From NCBI RefSeq assembly GCF_042697365.1, contig NZ_CP137604.1: a stretch of 64,000 bases of DNA; one strand, given 5' to 3'. This document shows positions 9,048 through 17,223 of the stretch, in pieces. Position 1 is the stretch's first letter. The number at the start of each line of letters is the position of its first letter. The translations under genes and the position numbers were made by a program. The stretch comes from Brucella pseudintermedia. GTDB taxonomy: Bacteria; Pseudomonadota; Alphaproteobacteria; Rhizobiales; Rhizobiaceae. The notes under the pieces were generated by a model. The model ran no database searches. It worked only from the letters and a program-made list of their open reading frames with translations, and was not told where the DNA came from.

Positions 9048-9111
9048 TAGTCGAATCTGGATCTGGAACAGTATTTTAGAACAGGTTCTTGAACCAGATT
9101 GCCAGCATCCC

Positions 9112-10248
9112 CTACCTTTTTGCGAATCTGCTGCGCAGCGCCTTCGCCAAGCCCCAGAGACGTGGATTGCGCTTGAGATTTCCGGCGACCGTGTTGCGGG
9201 CTGATTGCAGCGTCGTGAAAAGCTTTCCCTTGGCGGAAAGCGGCACCAGCGTGTCATAGATAGTAAATTCGACGTCGCACCATTCGCGCTTGTAAGGCTC
9301 GTCCCCGATGCCGAAACTGTAGACCGAACGGCCTTCCTCACAACTCCGGCTTATATCCTCGAAGAAGAGGAATTCACCCGGACTTGCCGTCATCAGTTCA
9401 TCCTCCGCGATCGCACCAAATTCAACGGTCGGTCCTGCAACGCCGAACACTTTCCCAATGATGGAACGTGTTGCTCCGCCCACCTCAAGAAAGCGTAACT
9501 CGTTCAGTTCTTGACCTTTGGTCAGCCCGTCACCGAAGAAAGATTTGAAGAAATTACGCACATTTTCATCGGCGAATGGGTCACTAATCCCCATCTTCTG
9601 GAAGCGCTGTGCCTTCATCGCGAAATAGAGATCGAGAACCTCGTCCGATTCCGCACGGCTATGCGGTCCGGCAATTCTCCAGCCTCCGCTTTCTTCATAG
9701 CGGCGACCATGCTGGCGATGTTTTTTGAGCTTCCGCTTGCGATGGGCGCGATCAAGCACGGCATCGAACCCATCATCAAGAGAGGCGGCGAGAACCGGAT
9801 TCGGATTGGGGGCCTTTCCGAGAGCAAGCAGCGGGTTGGCGACGCCTTGCAGTTCCGAAAGCTGGCGCGTTAGCGACAATGCATCGATGTCAGGTCGTAC
9901 TTTGCGGATAAGGCTCACTACCTGATTAACTGCATCGCGACTGCGAACGACGTCATATTCTTTCCGCAGCCATGGGAAATTGCAATTGGCGTGGCTCCCG
10001 CCGGGATAGCGCGCAATTTTCGCGCCGTTCTGGCGGACGACTTCCAGCGGCACGAGCAGGATCGGCCCGCTGCCGTCAAAAAGCCCTGCCACGAAACTGT
10101 CGGCATTGACGATTGTGCGCCAATTATCGATCCATTCGAGCGATTGGGGTGCGCCATGAATGGCGTCCGCATCTTTCCAGAGCCGCCCGATCTCGCTGAA
10201 ATCCGTCAGAATGCGCGCTGCGACTTCACCCGCCATTGTCTGCAGCAT
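9112..10248 (-). CDS. CelD/BcsL-type GNAT acyltransferase
   Basis: A 378-residue protein resembling the CelD/BcsL GNAT family, whose members are thought to acylate polysaccharides or their precursors. Recognisable landmarks are the N-terminal domain ending in LLVPLEVV, the basic RAHRKRKLKKHRQHGRRYEE helix, LYFAMKAQRFQKMGI, and the acceptor-fold end FLFFEDISRSCEEGRSVYSFGIGDEPYKREW. It converges on the Wzc-like gene and probably belongs functionally to exopolysaccharide modification. The ATG at 10248 directly abuts GAGG; the ATG at 10236 is an alternative start. Confidence 0.75.
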   Translation of the reverse strand: MLQTMAGEVAARILTDFSEIGRLWKDADAIHGAPQSLEWIDNWRTIVNADSFVAGLFDGSGPILLVPLEVVRQNGAKIARYPGGSHANCNFPWLRKEYDVVRSRDAVNQVVSLIRKVRPDIDALSLTRQLSELQGVANPLLALGKAPNPNPVLAASLDDGFDAVLDRAHRKRKLKKHRQHGRRYEESGGWRIAGPHSRAESDEVLDLYFAMKAQRFQKMGISDPFADENVRNFFKSFFGDGLTKGQELNELRFLEVGGATRSIIGKVFGVAGPTVEFGAIAEDELMTASPGEFLFFEDISRSCEEGRSVYSFGIGDEPYKREWCDVEFTIYDTLVPLSAKGKLFTTLQSARNTVAGNLKRNPRLWGLAKALRSRFAKR

Positions 10249-10258
10249 CCTCAGGGGA

Positions 10259-10483
10259 CTAATGTTGTTTCTTGCGTGGGGGCTGCGCCATCCACCAGAT
10301 GATGCCCATGGCTGGCAGAACCCACAAAATGCCGGTCACGAAGAAATAAAGCAGATGCACCCAGGCGCTCGACTGGGCCAGATGCGCTACCGCGATGATG
10401 GTCGCAAATACCGCATAGACGATGACCAGTGAAACCAGCAAGAAAGTACCGATCAGTTTCTTCAACCGGACAGGCATGCGCAT
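10259..10483 (-). CDS. DUF2842 small membrane protein
   Basis: A 74-residue protein with two strong hydrophobic helices (about residues 10-34 and 41-64) and a basic C-terminus (PPRKKQH). The spacing and the WVLPAMGIIWWM end match DUF2842, a short alphaproteobacterial membrane family of unknown function. It lies ten bases upstream of the acyltransferase gene on the same strand, and divergent from ctaA. GGAG lies just before the ATG. Nothing indicates a specific function. Confidence 0.7.
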   Translation of the reverse strand: MRMPVRLKKLIGTFLLVSLVIVYAVFATIIAVAHLAQSSAWVHLLYFFVTGILWVLPAMGIIWWMAQPPRKKQH

Positions 10484-10626
10484 TCTCCTTTTCCCGGTTC
10501 ATCACTAACCGGTGAAGGGGGCCAGCGAAAGGGCAAAAACGCGGCGGCATGTCGCGTGAGGCGAACTTGTAACTGCTCGGCCTATGCTGCATGTACACTT
10601 GAGCTCATTATTGAAGGGTGAACGGC

Positions 10627-11700
10627 ATGACGACAGCAGCGGCGCAGCGTATGGGGCAGGGTTCGAGGTCATCGAAAGAGGACCGCGACCGCCGCCTCGT
10701 GCGTTACTGGCTCTATGCGGTTTTCGTCGTGCTGATCGCCATCGTCATGGTCGGCGGCGCCACCCGCATGACCGGGTCTGGCCTGTCGATCACCGAATGG
10801 AAGCCCATTCACGGGGTCATTCCGCCGCTCAATCATGCTGAATGGGTGGAAGAGTTCGACAAGTACCGCCAGATTCCGCAATACCAGCAGATCAACAAGG
10901 GCATGTCGCTGGAAGAGTTTCAGTACATCTTCTGGTGGGAATGGGCGCACCGCCTGCTTGCGCGTTTTGTCGGGTTTCTGGTCGCCGTTCCGCTGGCCTT
11001 CTTCTGGGTGACGGGGCGTCTCAAGGGTGGCCTCAAATATCGTATGCTGGGCCTGCTCGCGCTGGGTGGCTTGCAGGGCGCCATCGGCTGGTGGATGGTC
11101 GCATCCGGCCTCAGCGAGCTTACCAGCGTCAGCCAGTATCGTCTGGCGATTCACCTGACGACGGCCTGTGTCATCATAACGGCGGTGTTCTACATCGCGC
11201 GCGGGCTTGTCACCTATAGCGAGCGACCGGCGGAGCGATCCATCCAGCGCTTTGCCGGATGGATCGTGTTCGCGGTTCTGGTGCAGATTTACCTGGGCGG
11301 TCTGGTGGCCGGCTTGCATGCGGGATTGACTTACAATACCTGGCCGCTGATGGATGGCGCTGTCATTCCATCCGATCTGTTCATTCAGTCGCCCTGGTGG
11401 CGCAACTTGTTCGAAAACCCGAAAACGGTTCAGTTCGTGCACCGCATGTTCGCCTATACGGTTCTGGTTCTGGCGGTTCTGCATTCGTTGCAGGTCTGGA
11501 AACAGGCTCCCGGCACCACCCATGCGCGCCGCACCATCGTTCTCCTCGGGCTCGTTCTCGTGCAGGCGGTCATCGGCGTTGCCACGCTTTTGATGAGCGT
11601 TCCGCTGCATCTGGGCCTGACGCATCAGTTTGTTGCGCTGATCGTGCTGGCTTTCGCGGTGGCGCACTGGCGCGCAACCAAGGGTGCTTACGAGGGATAA
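10627..11700 (+). CDS. ctaA: Heme A synthase
   Basis: A 357-residue eight-helix membrane protein of the COX15/CtaA family. It oxidises the C-8 methyl of heme O to a formyl group to make heme A for aa3 oxidases. The alphaproteobacterial (COX15-like) signature is clear: MVGGATRMTGSGLSITEW, FWWEWAHRLLARFVG, GGLVAGLHAGLTYNTWPLM, VHRMFAY and LGLTHQ. Each conserved heme-ligating His region (EWAHR, GLHAG, FVHRM, LTHQ) is present. ATG 10627 has GAAGGG eight bases upstream; a GTG at 10618 is in frame but lies inside the ribosome site. The gene overlaps the convergent kinase gene by 13 bp. Confidence 0.95.
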   Translation: MTTAAAQRMGQGSRSSKEDRDRRLVRYWLYAVFVVLIAIVMVGGATRMTGSGLSITEWKPIHGVIPPLNHAEWVEEFDKYRQIPQYQQINKGMSLEEFQYIFWWEWAHRLLARFVGFLVAVPLAFFWVTGRLKGGLKYRMLGLLALGGLQGAIGWWMVASGLSELTSVSQYRLAIHLTTACVIITAVFYIARGLVTYSERPAERSIQRFAGWIVFAVLVQIYLGGLVAGLHAGLTYNTWPLMDGAVIPSDLFIQSPWWRNLFENPKTVQFVHRMFAYTVLVLAVLHSLQVWKQAPGTTHARRTIVLLGLVLVQAVIGVATLLMSVPLHLGLTHQFVALIVLAFAVAHWRATKGAYEG

Positions 11701-12524
11701 GCGCTGTGGCGCAATTGCCGGAGTGCGGAGGCGATCTTCAGTTCCCGCGCTTCCTCCGCGTCGTTGCCGTCTTCACGATGCCAAGCGGCTGACAGGCAAC
11801 CATAGGCGAAGGCATAATCCAGAATATAGGCCGGTTCGCGCCCGATGATCGGCGCGAAATGTTCGGCCATGTGCCGGGCGCGTTCAAGGTCGAGGCAAAG
11901 CTCGTCCCGATCGAGCGGATTATAGAAGATATTAGCCGCGTCGAAGGCGGCATCGCCGACCAGCCCGTGCGGATCGATGGCGAGCCAGCCGCGCGGTCCC
12001 TCAATGATATTCTCATGGTGAATATCACCATGCAGCGGAATGGCCTTGTGCGGCGTCGCCAGCAGGCGCTTGGCGACCGTCGTGCCATCTGCATAGATCG
12101 GGCTTTCATGCGCCACCGCAAAGAGGCCGGAAAAGTGCTTGTCCAGCGGCTGCAGGCCAGTCGGTATTGGAGCGGGAGAGGGCGTGTGCAGCGCGCTCAG
12201 CACCTCGCCGAAGATGTGCAGGCATTCGGCATCCTTGCCGCGCTTCAGGTGCTCATCAAGGTGATAGTCGCCGGCATATTCGAGCAGCATCGATATGCCC
12301 TTGAGGCCGTATAATCGCGCTGCACCATGGCCGTCCTGCCAGTCCAGATAATGCGCGCCGCGCAGCTCTTCCATCCCGGCTGGTTTCAACTGTTTGACGA
12401 CAAAAACCTCGCCCGGATGATCGATGCGTTCGACCTTCCAGACGAGGCTTGAATGTGTATCGGCCAGAGGCTCATAGGAGCCGATCTTCCATTCGACAGG
12501 AAACACCGGCTTCGTCGGCATCAC
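11688..12524 (-). CDS. Aminoglycoside phosphotransferase-fold kinase, APH(6)-like
   Basis: A 278-residue kinase-like protein. It has the Brenner catalytic loop (IPLHGDIHHENII), a metal-binding WLAIDPHGLVGDAAFDAAN segment that plays the DFG role, and an N-terminal lobe lysine in VFVVKQL. It fits the streptomycin/hydroxyurea 6-phosphotransferase subgroup. Chromosomal members rarely confer known resistance; they may phosphorylate small hydroxylated metabolites. It overlaps argC by four bases (ATGA at 12521-12524) and is co-transcribed with it. The substrate is not predictable. Confidence 0.75.
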   Translation of the reverse strand: MMPTKPVFPVEWKIGSYEPLADTHSSLVWKVERIDHPGEVFVVKQLKPAGMEELRGAHYLDWQDGHGAARLYGLKGISMLLEYAGDYHLDEHLKRGKDAECLHIFGEVLSALHTPSPAPIPTGLQPLDKHFSGLFAVAHESPIYADGTTVAKRLLATPHKAIPLHGDIHHENIIEGPRGWLAIDPHGLVGDAAFDAANIFYNPLDRDELCLDLERARHMAEHFAPIIGREPAYILDYAFAYGCLSAAWHREDGNDAEEARELKIASALRQLRHSAYPS

Positions 12525-13456
12525 GCCTTGCCAAGCATGAGGTTCATGTTCTGGACGGCGGCACCCGATGCGCCCTTGCCGAGATTGTCGAGCAGCGCCA
12601 CCAGATTGACCTCGCCGTCGCCTTCAGTGCCGAAGACGAAAAGCTTCATGCCGTCCTTGCCCGCGAGCTCTTCCGCATCGACACGCGGAAGCTTCCCGCT
12701 TTCCTCAAGCGGCACGACCTCGACAATATCCTGACCGGCATAATGCTCCGTCAGCGCGGCATGAACCGCGGCAAGCGACGGCGATCCTTCGAGTTCGCTC
12801 AGGAACAGCGGAACCTGCACGATCATGCCCTGCGGGAAGCGTCCTACGCTGGGCGAAAAGATCGGGCGGCGATCCAGACGGCCATGCAATTGCAGTTCCG
12901 GCACGTGCTTGTGACGCAGCGGTAGGCCATAGAGGAAATTGTTAGCGGCAAGATGCTCCGGATGGTTCTTGTCTTCCATCTGGGCGATGAGCTGCTTGCC
13001 GCCGCCCGTATAGCCGGAAACAGCATTGACGCTGACCGGATAATCGGCAGGCAGCAGGCCCGCATCGCGCAGCGGGCGCACAAGTGCAATCGCGCCGGTC
13101 GGGTAGCAGCCCGGATTGGCAACGAGGCGCGCCTCGGCAATGCGTTGGCGCTGGCCCTTGGCCAGTTCCGCAAAGCCATAGGCCCAGTCCGGGTGCACGC
13201 GATAGGCGGTCGAGGTATCGATGATGCGGGTCGCGTTATGACCTTCGAGCAGGGAAACCGCTTCCTTGGAGGCATCGTCCGGCAGGCACAGGATCGCAAT
13301 GTCGGCAGCACGCAGATAGTCGGCGCGCAAATCCTTGTTGCGCCGCTCGGCTTCCGGGATGGAAATCACTTCGAGATCGTCGCGCTCGGCCAGACGGTTG
13401 CGGATCTGCAAGCCGGTGGTGCCGTGTTCGCCATCGATGAAGATTTTCGGTTTCAT
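12521..13456 (-). CDS. argC: N-acetyl-gamma-glutamyl-phosphate reductase, type 2
   Basis: A 311-residue NADP-dependent reductase of arginine biosynthesis. It reduces N-acetylglutamyl-5-phosphate to the semialdehyde in the cytoplasm. It opens with the nucleotide-binding FIDGEHGTTGLQIRNRL, has the catalytic cysteine motif NPGCYPTGAIAL (about residues 115-126), and has GYTGGGKQLI and HKHVPELQ downstream. The ~310-residue length and GEHGTTG motif identify the short type 2 enzyme. In Brucella-like genomes it lies near rpsI/rplM, as here. Confidence 0.95.
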   Translation of the reverse strand: MKPKIFIDGEHGTTGLQIRNRLAERDDLEVISIPEAERRNKDLRADYLRAADIAILCLPDDASKEAVSLLEGHNATRIIDTSTAYRVHPDWAYGFAELAKGQRQRIAEARLVANPGCYPTGAIALVRPLRDAGLLPADYPVSVNAVSGYTGGGKQLIAQMEDKNHPEHLAANNFLYGLPLRHKHVPELQLHGRLDRRPIFSPSVGRFPQGMIVQVPLFLSELEGSPSLAAVHAALTEHYAGQDIVEVVPLEESGKLPRVDAEELAGKDGMKLFVFGTEGDGEVNLVALLDNLGKGASGAAVQNMNLMLGKA

Positions 13457-13540
13457 GCGTTTTGCCTTTGAATTCAGAAAGTTACGACAATAGGTGGAAT
13501 GGGTTTTTGAGCCGCTTGAATCACTTTGTGAACAAGCATC

Positions 13541-14491
13541 TCATCGTCGTTCTTTCCGTTCGGCCAGAAGGCCCAGATAGTACATTGCGATTGTCGCTCC
13601 CGCGATGGCCGTTATATCGGCATGGTCATAGGCTGGTGCAACCTCGACCACATCGGCGCCCACGAAGTCAAGAGTTGTCAGCTTGCGCAGGACCGACAGC
13701 ATCTTTGCCGATGAAGGGCCGCCAGCGACCGGCGTGCCGGTTCCCGGCGCAAAGGCCGGATCGAGGCAGTCGATATCGAAGGTCAGATAGGTTTTCCGGC
13801 CATTGGTGCGTTTCAGGATTGCATCAGCAATCGCCGCCGCCGACATGTCCTCGACCTCATGGCCGTAGATGATTCTGATGCCGCAATCTTCCGGCGCGTG
13901 CGTGCGGATGCCGATCTGGATCGAATGGTCGGGATCGATGATGCCATCGCGCACCGCGCGGGCCACGAATGAGCCGTGATCGATCCGCTTGCCATCGTCG
14001 AACCATGTATCCTGATGCGCATCGAACTGCACCAAAGCAAGCGGACCATATTTCGCGGCATGGGCCTTGAGAAGCGGCCATGTGATGAAATGATCGCCGC
14101 CGAGCGTCAGCAGGAACGCATCGGATTTCAGGATTTTCGCCGCTTCGCGCTCGATTGTGGCAGGGGTCTTGGTGTGATTGCCGTAGTCGAGCAGGCAGTC
14201 GCCATAATCGATGACGGCAAGATTCTCGAACAGATCGCGCTCGAACGGATATTGCGGATCATTGTCAAAGATTGCCGAGGCCCGCCGGATCGCCTGCGGG
14301 CCGAAGCGCGCTCCGGGGCGATTGGAAACGGCGGCATCGAAGGGAATGCCCCAGACAACCGCCTCTGCAGCCTTGAGCGACTTCGTATATACCCGCCGCA
14401 TGAAGGACAGCACGCCCGCATGGGTAGGGTCGGTCGCGGCGCTGGTCAGGCTGCGGGCCGTGATCGCGTGGTCGATGGTTTTTGAAGGCAT
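13541..14491 (-). CDS. speB: Agmatinase/ureohydrolase
   Basis: A 316-residue binuclear manganese ureohydrolase. All metal-ligand motifs are present: GGDHFITW, FDAHQDTW, and DIDCLDPAFAPGTGTPVAGG. The N-terminal AVVWGIPFDAAVSNRPGARFGP is also typical of agmatinases. It should hydrolyse agmatine to putrescine and urea, although related ureohydrolases act on guanidinobutyrate or arginine. It is a single leftward gene between argC and a monooxygenase-like gene, with 84 bp to argC. Confidence 0.88.
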   Translation of the reverse strand: MPSKTIDHAITARSLTSAATDPTHAGVLSFMRRVYTKSLKAAEAVVWGIPFDAAVSNRPGARFGPQAIRRASAIFDNDPQYPFERDLFENLAVIDYGDCLLDYGNHTKTPATIEREAAKILKSDAFLLTLGGDHFITWPLLKAHAAKYGPLALVQFDAHQDTWFDDGKRIDHGSFVARAVRDGIIDPDHSIQIGIRTHAPEDCGIRIIYGHEVEDMSAAAIADAILKRTNGRKTYLTFDIDCLDPAFAPGTGTPVAGGPSSAKMLSVLRKLTTLDFVGADVVEVAPAYDHADITAIAGATIAMYYLGLLAERKERR

Positions 14492-14530
14492 GGTGGTGAT
14501 CCGAGTGATAGTCTGGCTTCTATAGCGCTT

Positions 14531-14878
14531 TCATTCGCTCTTGGCATCAAATCCATAGGCGCGCTCCACGCGACCGATACGCACGCGATAGGTTTCATAC
14601 CATTTTTGGCGACCAAGCTTCTGCGCCACCAGATGATCCACATCGCGCTTCCATGCGCGGATGCTTTCCTCGTCGGTCCAGAAAGAATTGGTGATGCCAA
14701 ATCCTTCCGCGTCGCGGGCGCTCTCGATGCCGAGATAGCCGGGCTGTTTCGCTGCAAGTTCACCCATCTGAACCGCCATGTCTCCATAGCCATCGTCTTC
14801 ACCCGTAACGCGCTGCGAAGCAAAGGTGACGATCAGATAAGGCGGCTCCGGGGTGGAAGCAAAACGACTGGACGACAT
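14531..14878 (-). CDS. Antibiotic-biosynthesis-monooxygenase (ABM) domain protein
   Basis: A 115-residue protein with a single dimeric ferredoxin-like ABM fold: strand PYLIVTFASQR, the helix QMGELAAKQPGYLGIES, then FGITNSFWTDEESIRAWKRDVDH and WYETYRVRIGRVERAY. Such proteins are cofactor-free oxygenases, heme-binding or structural; the substrate is unknown. It lies 39 bp upstream of the agmatinase on the same strand. The Trp/Asn pattern resembles the DUF4188/heme-oxygenase-like side of the family, but no catalytic role is certain. Confidence 0.75.
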   Translation of the reverse strand: MSSSRFASTPEPPYLIVTFASQRVTGEDDGYGDMAVQMGELAAKQPGYLGIESARDAEGFGITNSFWTDEESIRAWKRDVDHLVAQKLGRQKWYETYRVRIGRVERAYGFDAKSE

Positions 14879-14922
14879 TCGGCTGGCTCCGTGCTGGCTT
14901 TGAGTCTCTTGTTACATAGCAA

Positions 14923-14948
14923 AAAAGCGGACCCGAAGGCCCGCTTTT
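14923..14948 (-). terminator. Rho-independent terminator of rplM-rpsI
   Basis: AAAAGCGG at 14923-14930 pairs with CCGCTTTT at 14941-14948. On the minus strand it is followed by a six-T run. It lies 24 bp after the rpsI stop. Confidence 0.85.
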
Positions 14949-14972
14949 CTGTAAGCTCTGAAGCGATAGATA

Positions 14973-15449
14973 TTAACGCTTGGAGAACTGGAAGCTGCGA
15001 CGAGCCTTGGCCTTGCCGTACTTCTTACGTTCGACGACGCGGCTGTCGCGGGTCAGGAAGCCACCCTTCTTGAGAACCGCGCGCAGGCCCGGTTCGTAGT
15101 AGGTGAGGGCCTTGGAAATACCGTGACGAACGGCACCGGCCTGACCGGAGAGGCCACCACCGGCAACGGTGGCGACGATGTCGAACTGACCGACGCGGTT
15201 CGAAGCGACGATCGGCTGCTGCAGGATCATCTGCAGGACCGGACGTGCGAAATACTTTTCGAATTCCTTGTCGTTGACGACGATCTTGCCGGAGCCCGGC
15301 TTGACCCAAACGCGTGCAACGGCGTCCTTGCGCTTGCCGGTGGCATAGGCGCGGCCCTGTGCGTCCAGCTTCTGGACATGAACCGGAGCGGCAGCTTCGG
15401 TCTTGGCAACGGTGCCGAGTTCTTCGAGCGAGTTGATGCTCTCAGCCAT
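14973..15449 (-). CDS. rpsI: 30S ribosomal protein S9
   Basis: A 158-residue S9 with the universal core QGRAYATGKRKDAVARVWVKPGSGKI and the basic tail ending KARRSFQFSKR, which reaches the ribosomal P site. The ~25-residue acidic N-terminal extension (AESINSLEELGTVAK) is common in Rhizobiales. The gene follows rplM with two bases between stop and start, the conserved L13-S9 operon, and is followed by a strong terminator. Confidence 0.98.
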   Translation of the reverse strand: MAESINSLEELGTVAKTEAAAPVHVQKLDAQGRAYATGKRKDAVARVWVKPGSGKIVVNDKEFEKYFARPVLQMILQQPIVASNRVGQFDIVATVAGGGLSGQAGAVRHGISKALTYYEPGLRAVLKKGGFLTRDSRVVERKKYGKAKARRSFQFSKR

Positions 15450-15451
15450 GA

Positions 15452-15916
15452 TTATGCATTCCCTTTGTTCTTGCGGTTCAGCGCTGCGACGTCGAGGACT
15501 TCCGGCTGCTGAGCTTCGTGCTGATGGTTCGGGCCTGCATAAACGCGCAGGTTCTTCATCTGGCGACGGCCGAGCGGACCGCGCGGGATCATGCGCTCGA
15601 TTGCCTTCTCAAGAACGCGTTCCGGGAAACGGCCTTCGAGGATCTGGCGAGCAGTGCGCTCCTTGATGCCGCCCGGATGGCCGGTGTGCCAGTAATATTT
15701 CTTGTCGGCATACTTGTTGCCGGTCAGAACAACCTTGTCGGCATTGATGATGATGACATTGTCGCCATCGTCCACATGCGGGGTGAAGGTTGCTTTGTGC
15801 TTGCCACGCAGGCGATTGGCGACGAGCGATGCGAGACGGCCGACGACGAGACCTTCGGCGTCGATCAGCACCCACTTCTTCACCACTTCAGCCGGCTTCT
15901 GGGAGAAAGTTGCCAT
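15452..15916 (-). CDS. rplM: 50S ribosomal protein L13
   Basis: A 154-residue L13 with WVLIDAEGLVVGRLAS, VVLTGNKYADKKYYWHTGHPGGI, PERVLEKAIERMIPRGPLGR and LRVYAGPNHQHEAQQPE. It is the first gene of the rplM-rpsI operon. L13 represses its own operon in some bacteria; a candidate leader hairpin lies just upstream. The start ATG at 15916 has a GGAAG about seven bases upstream. Confidence 0.98.
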   Translation of the reverse strand: MATFSQKPAEVVKKWVLIDAEGLVVGRLASLVANRLRGKHKATFTPHVDDGDNVIIINADKVVLTGNKYADKKYYWHTGHPGGIKERTARQILEGRFPERVLEKAIERMIPRGPLGRRQMKNLRVYAGPNHQHEAQQPEVLDVAALNRKNKGNA

Positions 15917-16152
15917 TGAAGTCTTCCTTGACTTGATCCCTGTCCTTGCGAACCGGGCTTTTTTTGTTGCTTGTGTTGGATATTCTCCAACCCGAACGGG
16001 CGTGTAAAAGTTGCCTTTCGCACGCTTCCGGCGGGTCGATATACAATGTTGGCGCTTCCGTCAAGCCCTGTATTTGAAGCATCTTTTAAAAAGAATAACA
16101 AAATCAATAAGTTGCGTGTTTGGTATTATAATACCTTATATTTTTTGCTCAT
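15917..16152 (-). promoter_or_regulatory. rplM leader and promoter region
   Basis: A 236-bp gap. Nearest the gene, GTTGGA (15975-15980) pairs perfectly with TCCAAC (15986-15991), a short hairpin 59-75 bp upstream of rplM that could be a leader structure. Further out the sequence is very AT-rich and holds a perfect 14-bp palindrome GGTATTATAATACC at 16122-16135, just after the thioesterase stop. It may end the thioesterase transcript or bind a regulator. Confidence 0.4.
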
Positions 16153-16599
16153 TTATCGCGGTGGAATCGAATAGGTGGCGGTGGCATGGGCGACCAACTC
16201 GCCGCTTGCACCATCGGTCAGGCTGATATCGAGGACCGCAAGGCGCTTGCCGAGTTTCAGGAGGCGCGCCACGGCCTCGACCGTGCCGGGGGAGGGTTTG
16301 CGCAGGAAATTGATGTTGAGGTTGGTGGTGACGGCCAGGGCAACCGGACCGATATGGGCGAGAATGGCGGCATAGGCGGCAACGTCGGCCAGCGCAAACA
16401 GCGAAGGGCCGGAAACCGTCCCGCCCGGGCGCAGATGTTGCTCATCGGCGTGAAGGCGCATTGTAGCCGACCCCTCATCCACGGCCATGACCTCGAAAGC
16501 ATCGCCAAGCTGCGGAAATTCACGCTTCATGAAGGCCCGCAATTCATCAAGGCTCATGACGGGGCTGACGCTTGTGCGATGTGCGGTATTGATATTCAT
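16153..16599 (-). CDS. PaaI-type hotdog thioesterase
   Basis: A 148-residue single hotdog-domain protein. The signature strand-helix HLRPGGTVSGPSLFALADVAAYAAI carries the catalytic Asp in LADVA. It is followed by the paired strands AVTTNLNINFLRKPSPGTVEAVARLLKLGKRLAVLDISL. Members hydrolyse acyl- or aryl-CoA thioesters in the cytoplasm; the substrate is open. It lies between rplM and a divergently transcribed CoA-binding protein gene. Confidence 0.85.
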   Translation of the reverse strand: MNINTAHRTSVSPVMSLDELRAFMKREFPQLGDAFEVMAVDEGSATMRLHADEQHLRPGGTVSGPSLFALADVAAYAAILAHIGPVALAVTTNLNINFLRKPSPGTVEAVARLLKLGKRLAVLDISLTDGASGELVAHATATYSIPPR

Positions 16600-16681
16600 G
16601 CATTTCTCCCAAATTTAATAATCAATAGAGGCTGCGGCGGCTTTCATGCAAGCGCCGGCTCAGGCGATTAAAGAGGACAAG

Positions 16682-17107
16682 ATGCAAAACCCATCCGACG
16701 ACCAGATCCGCGAAATCCTCCTTTCCGTGAAAACGATTGCGCTTCTCGGCGCATCGCCGAAGCCGGAACGCCCGAGCAATGGCGTGATGGAATTCCTGCT
16801 TGCCAAGGGCTATCGCGTCATTCCGGTCAATCCGGGGCAGGCGGGCAAGGATATACACGGCCAGCGCGTGGTGGCGCGTCTTGCCGACATCGGAGAACCG
16901 GTGGATATGGTGGATGTCTTCCGTGAACCCTACTCCCTGCCGGGCATCGTGGACGAAGTTCTGGCGATGAAACATCGGCCAAAGGTCTTGTGGACGCAGC
17001 TTGGCGTCGTGCACGAAGAGGCTGGAAACCGCGCCAGTGAAGCCGGTTTGACGGTCGTCATGGACCGCTGTCCTGCCATCGAATATCCCCGCCTCATTTC
17101 TGAATAG
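16682..17107 (+). CDS. CoA-binding domain protein, YccU type
   Basis: A 141-residue protein with one succinyl-CoA-ligase-type CoA-binding Rossmann domain. Motifs are TIALLGASPKPERPSNGVME, GYRVIPVNPGQAGKDIHGQ, PVDMVDVFREP and TVVMDRCPAIEYPRL. The family's physiological role is poorly known. I place the start at ATG 16682, which has AGAGG five bases upstream, rather than the ATG at 16646. It is followed after 116 bp by metY, with the hairpin series listed below between them. Confidence 0.85.
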   Translation: MQNPSDDQIREILLSVKTIALLGASPKPERPSNGVMEFLLAKGYRVIPVNPGQAGKDIHGQRVVARLADIGEPVDMVDVFREPYSLPGIVDEVLAMKHRPKVLWTQLGVVHEEAGNRASEAGLTVVMDRCPAIEYPRLISE

Positions 17108-17134
17108 GAAGTTTTGGATTTAATTTCTGCGATT

Positions 17135-17174
17135 CCGCCACTTGGCGGAAAATCCGCCTTTGCTTTCCTGGCGG
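17135..17174 (+). promoter_or_regulatory. Alternating hairpin leader upstream of metY
   Basis: Four alternating arms occur in order: CCGCC (17135-17139), GGCGG (17144-17148, extended by A), TCCGCC (17153-17158) and GGCGG (17170-17174). Each neighbouring pair can form a short perfect hairpin, so the pairs compete. The middle one is followed by a T-rich stretch (TTTGCTTT), like a weak terminator. It may end the upstream transcript or act as a methionine-linked attenuator. It does not match the SAM-II consensus that I know. Confidence 0.4.
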
Positions 17175-17223
17175 CAACGCCTAACGTCCTGTCATCATTG
17201 GGGCTTAGACGCTGGAGGAAATC

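Noticed and set aside
17108..17223. SAM-II riboswitch before metY
   Set aside because: The expected GCTAAA-type pseudoknot segments and spacing are not present; only short CCGCC/GGCGG hairpins are seen.
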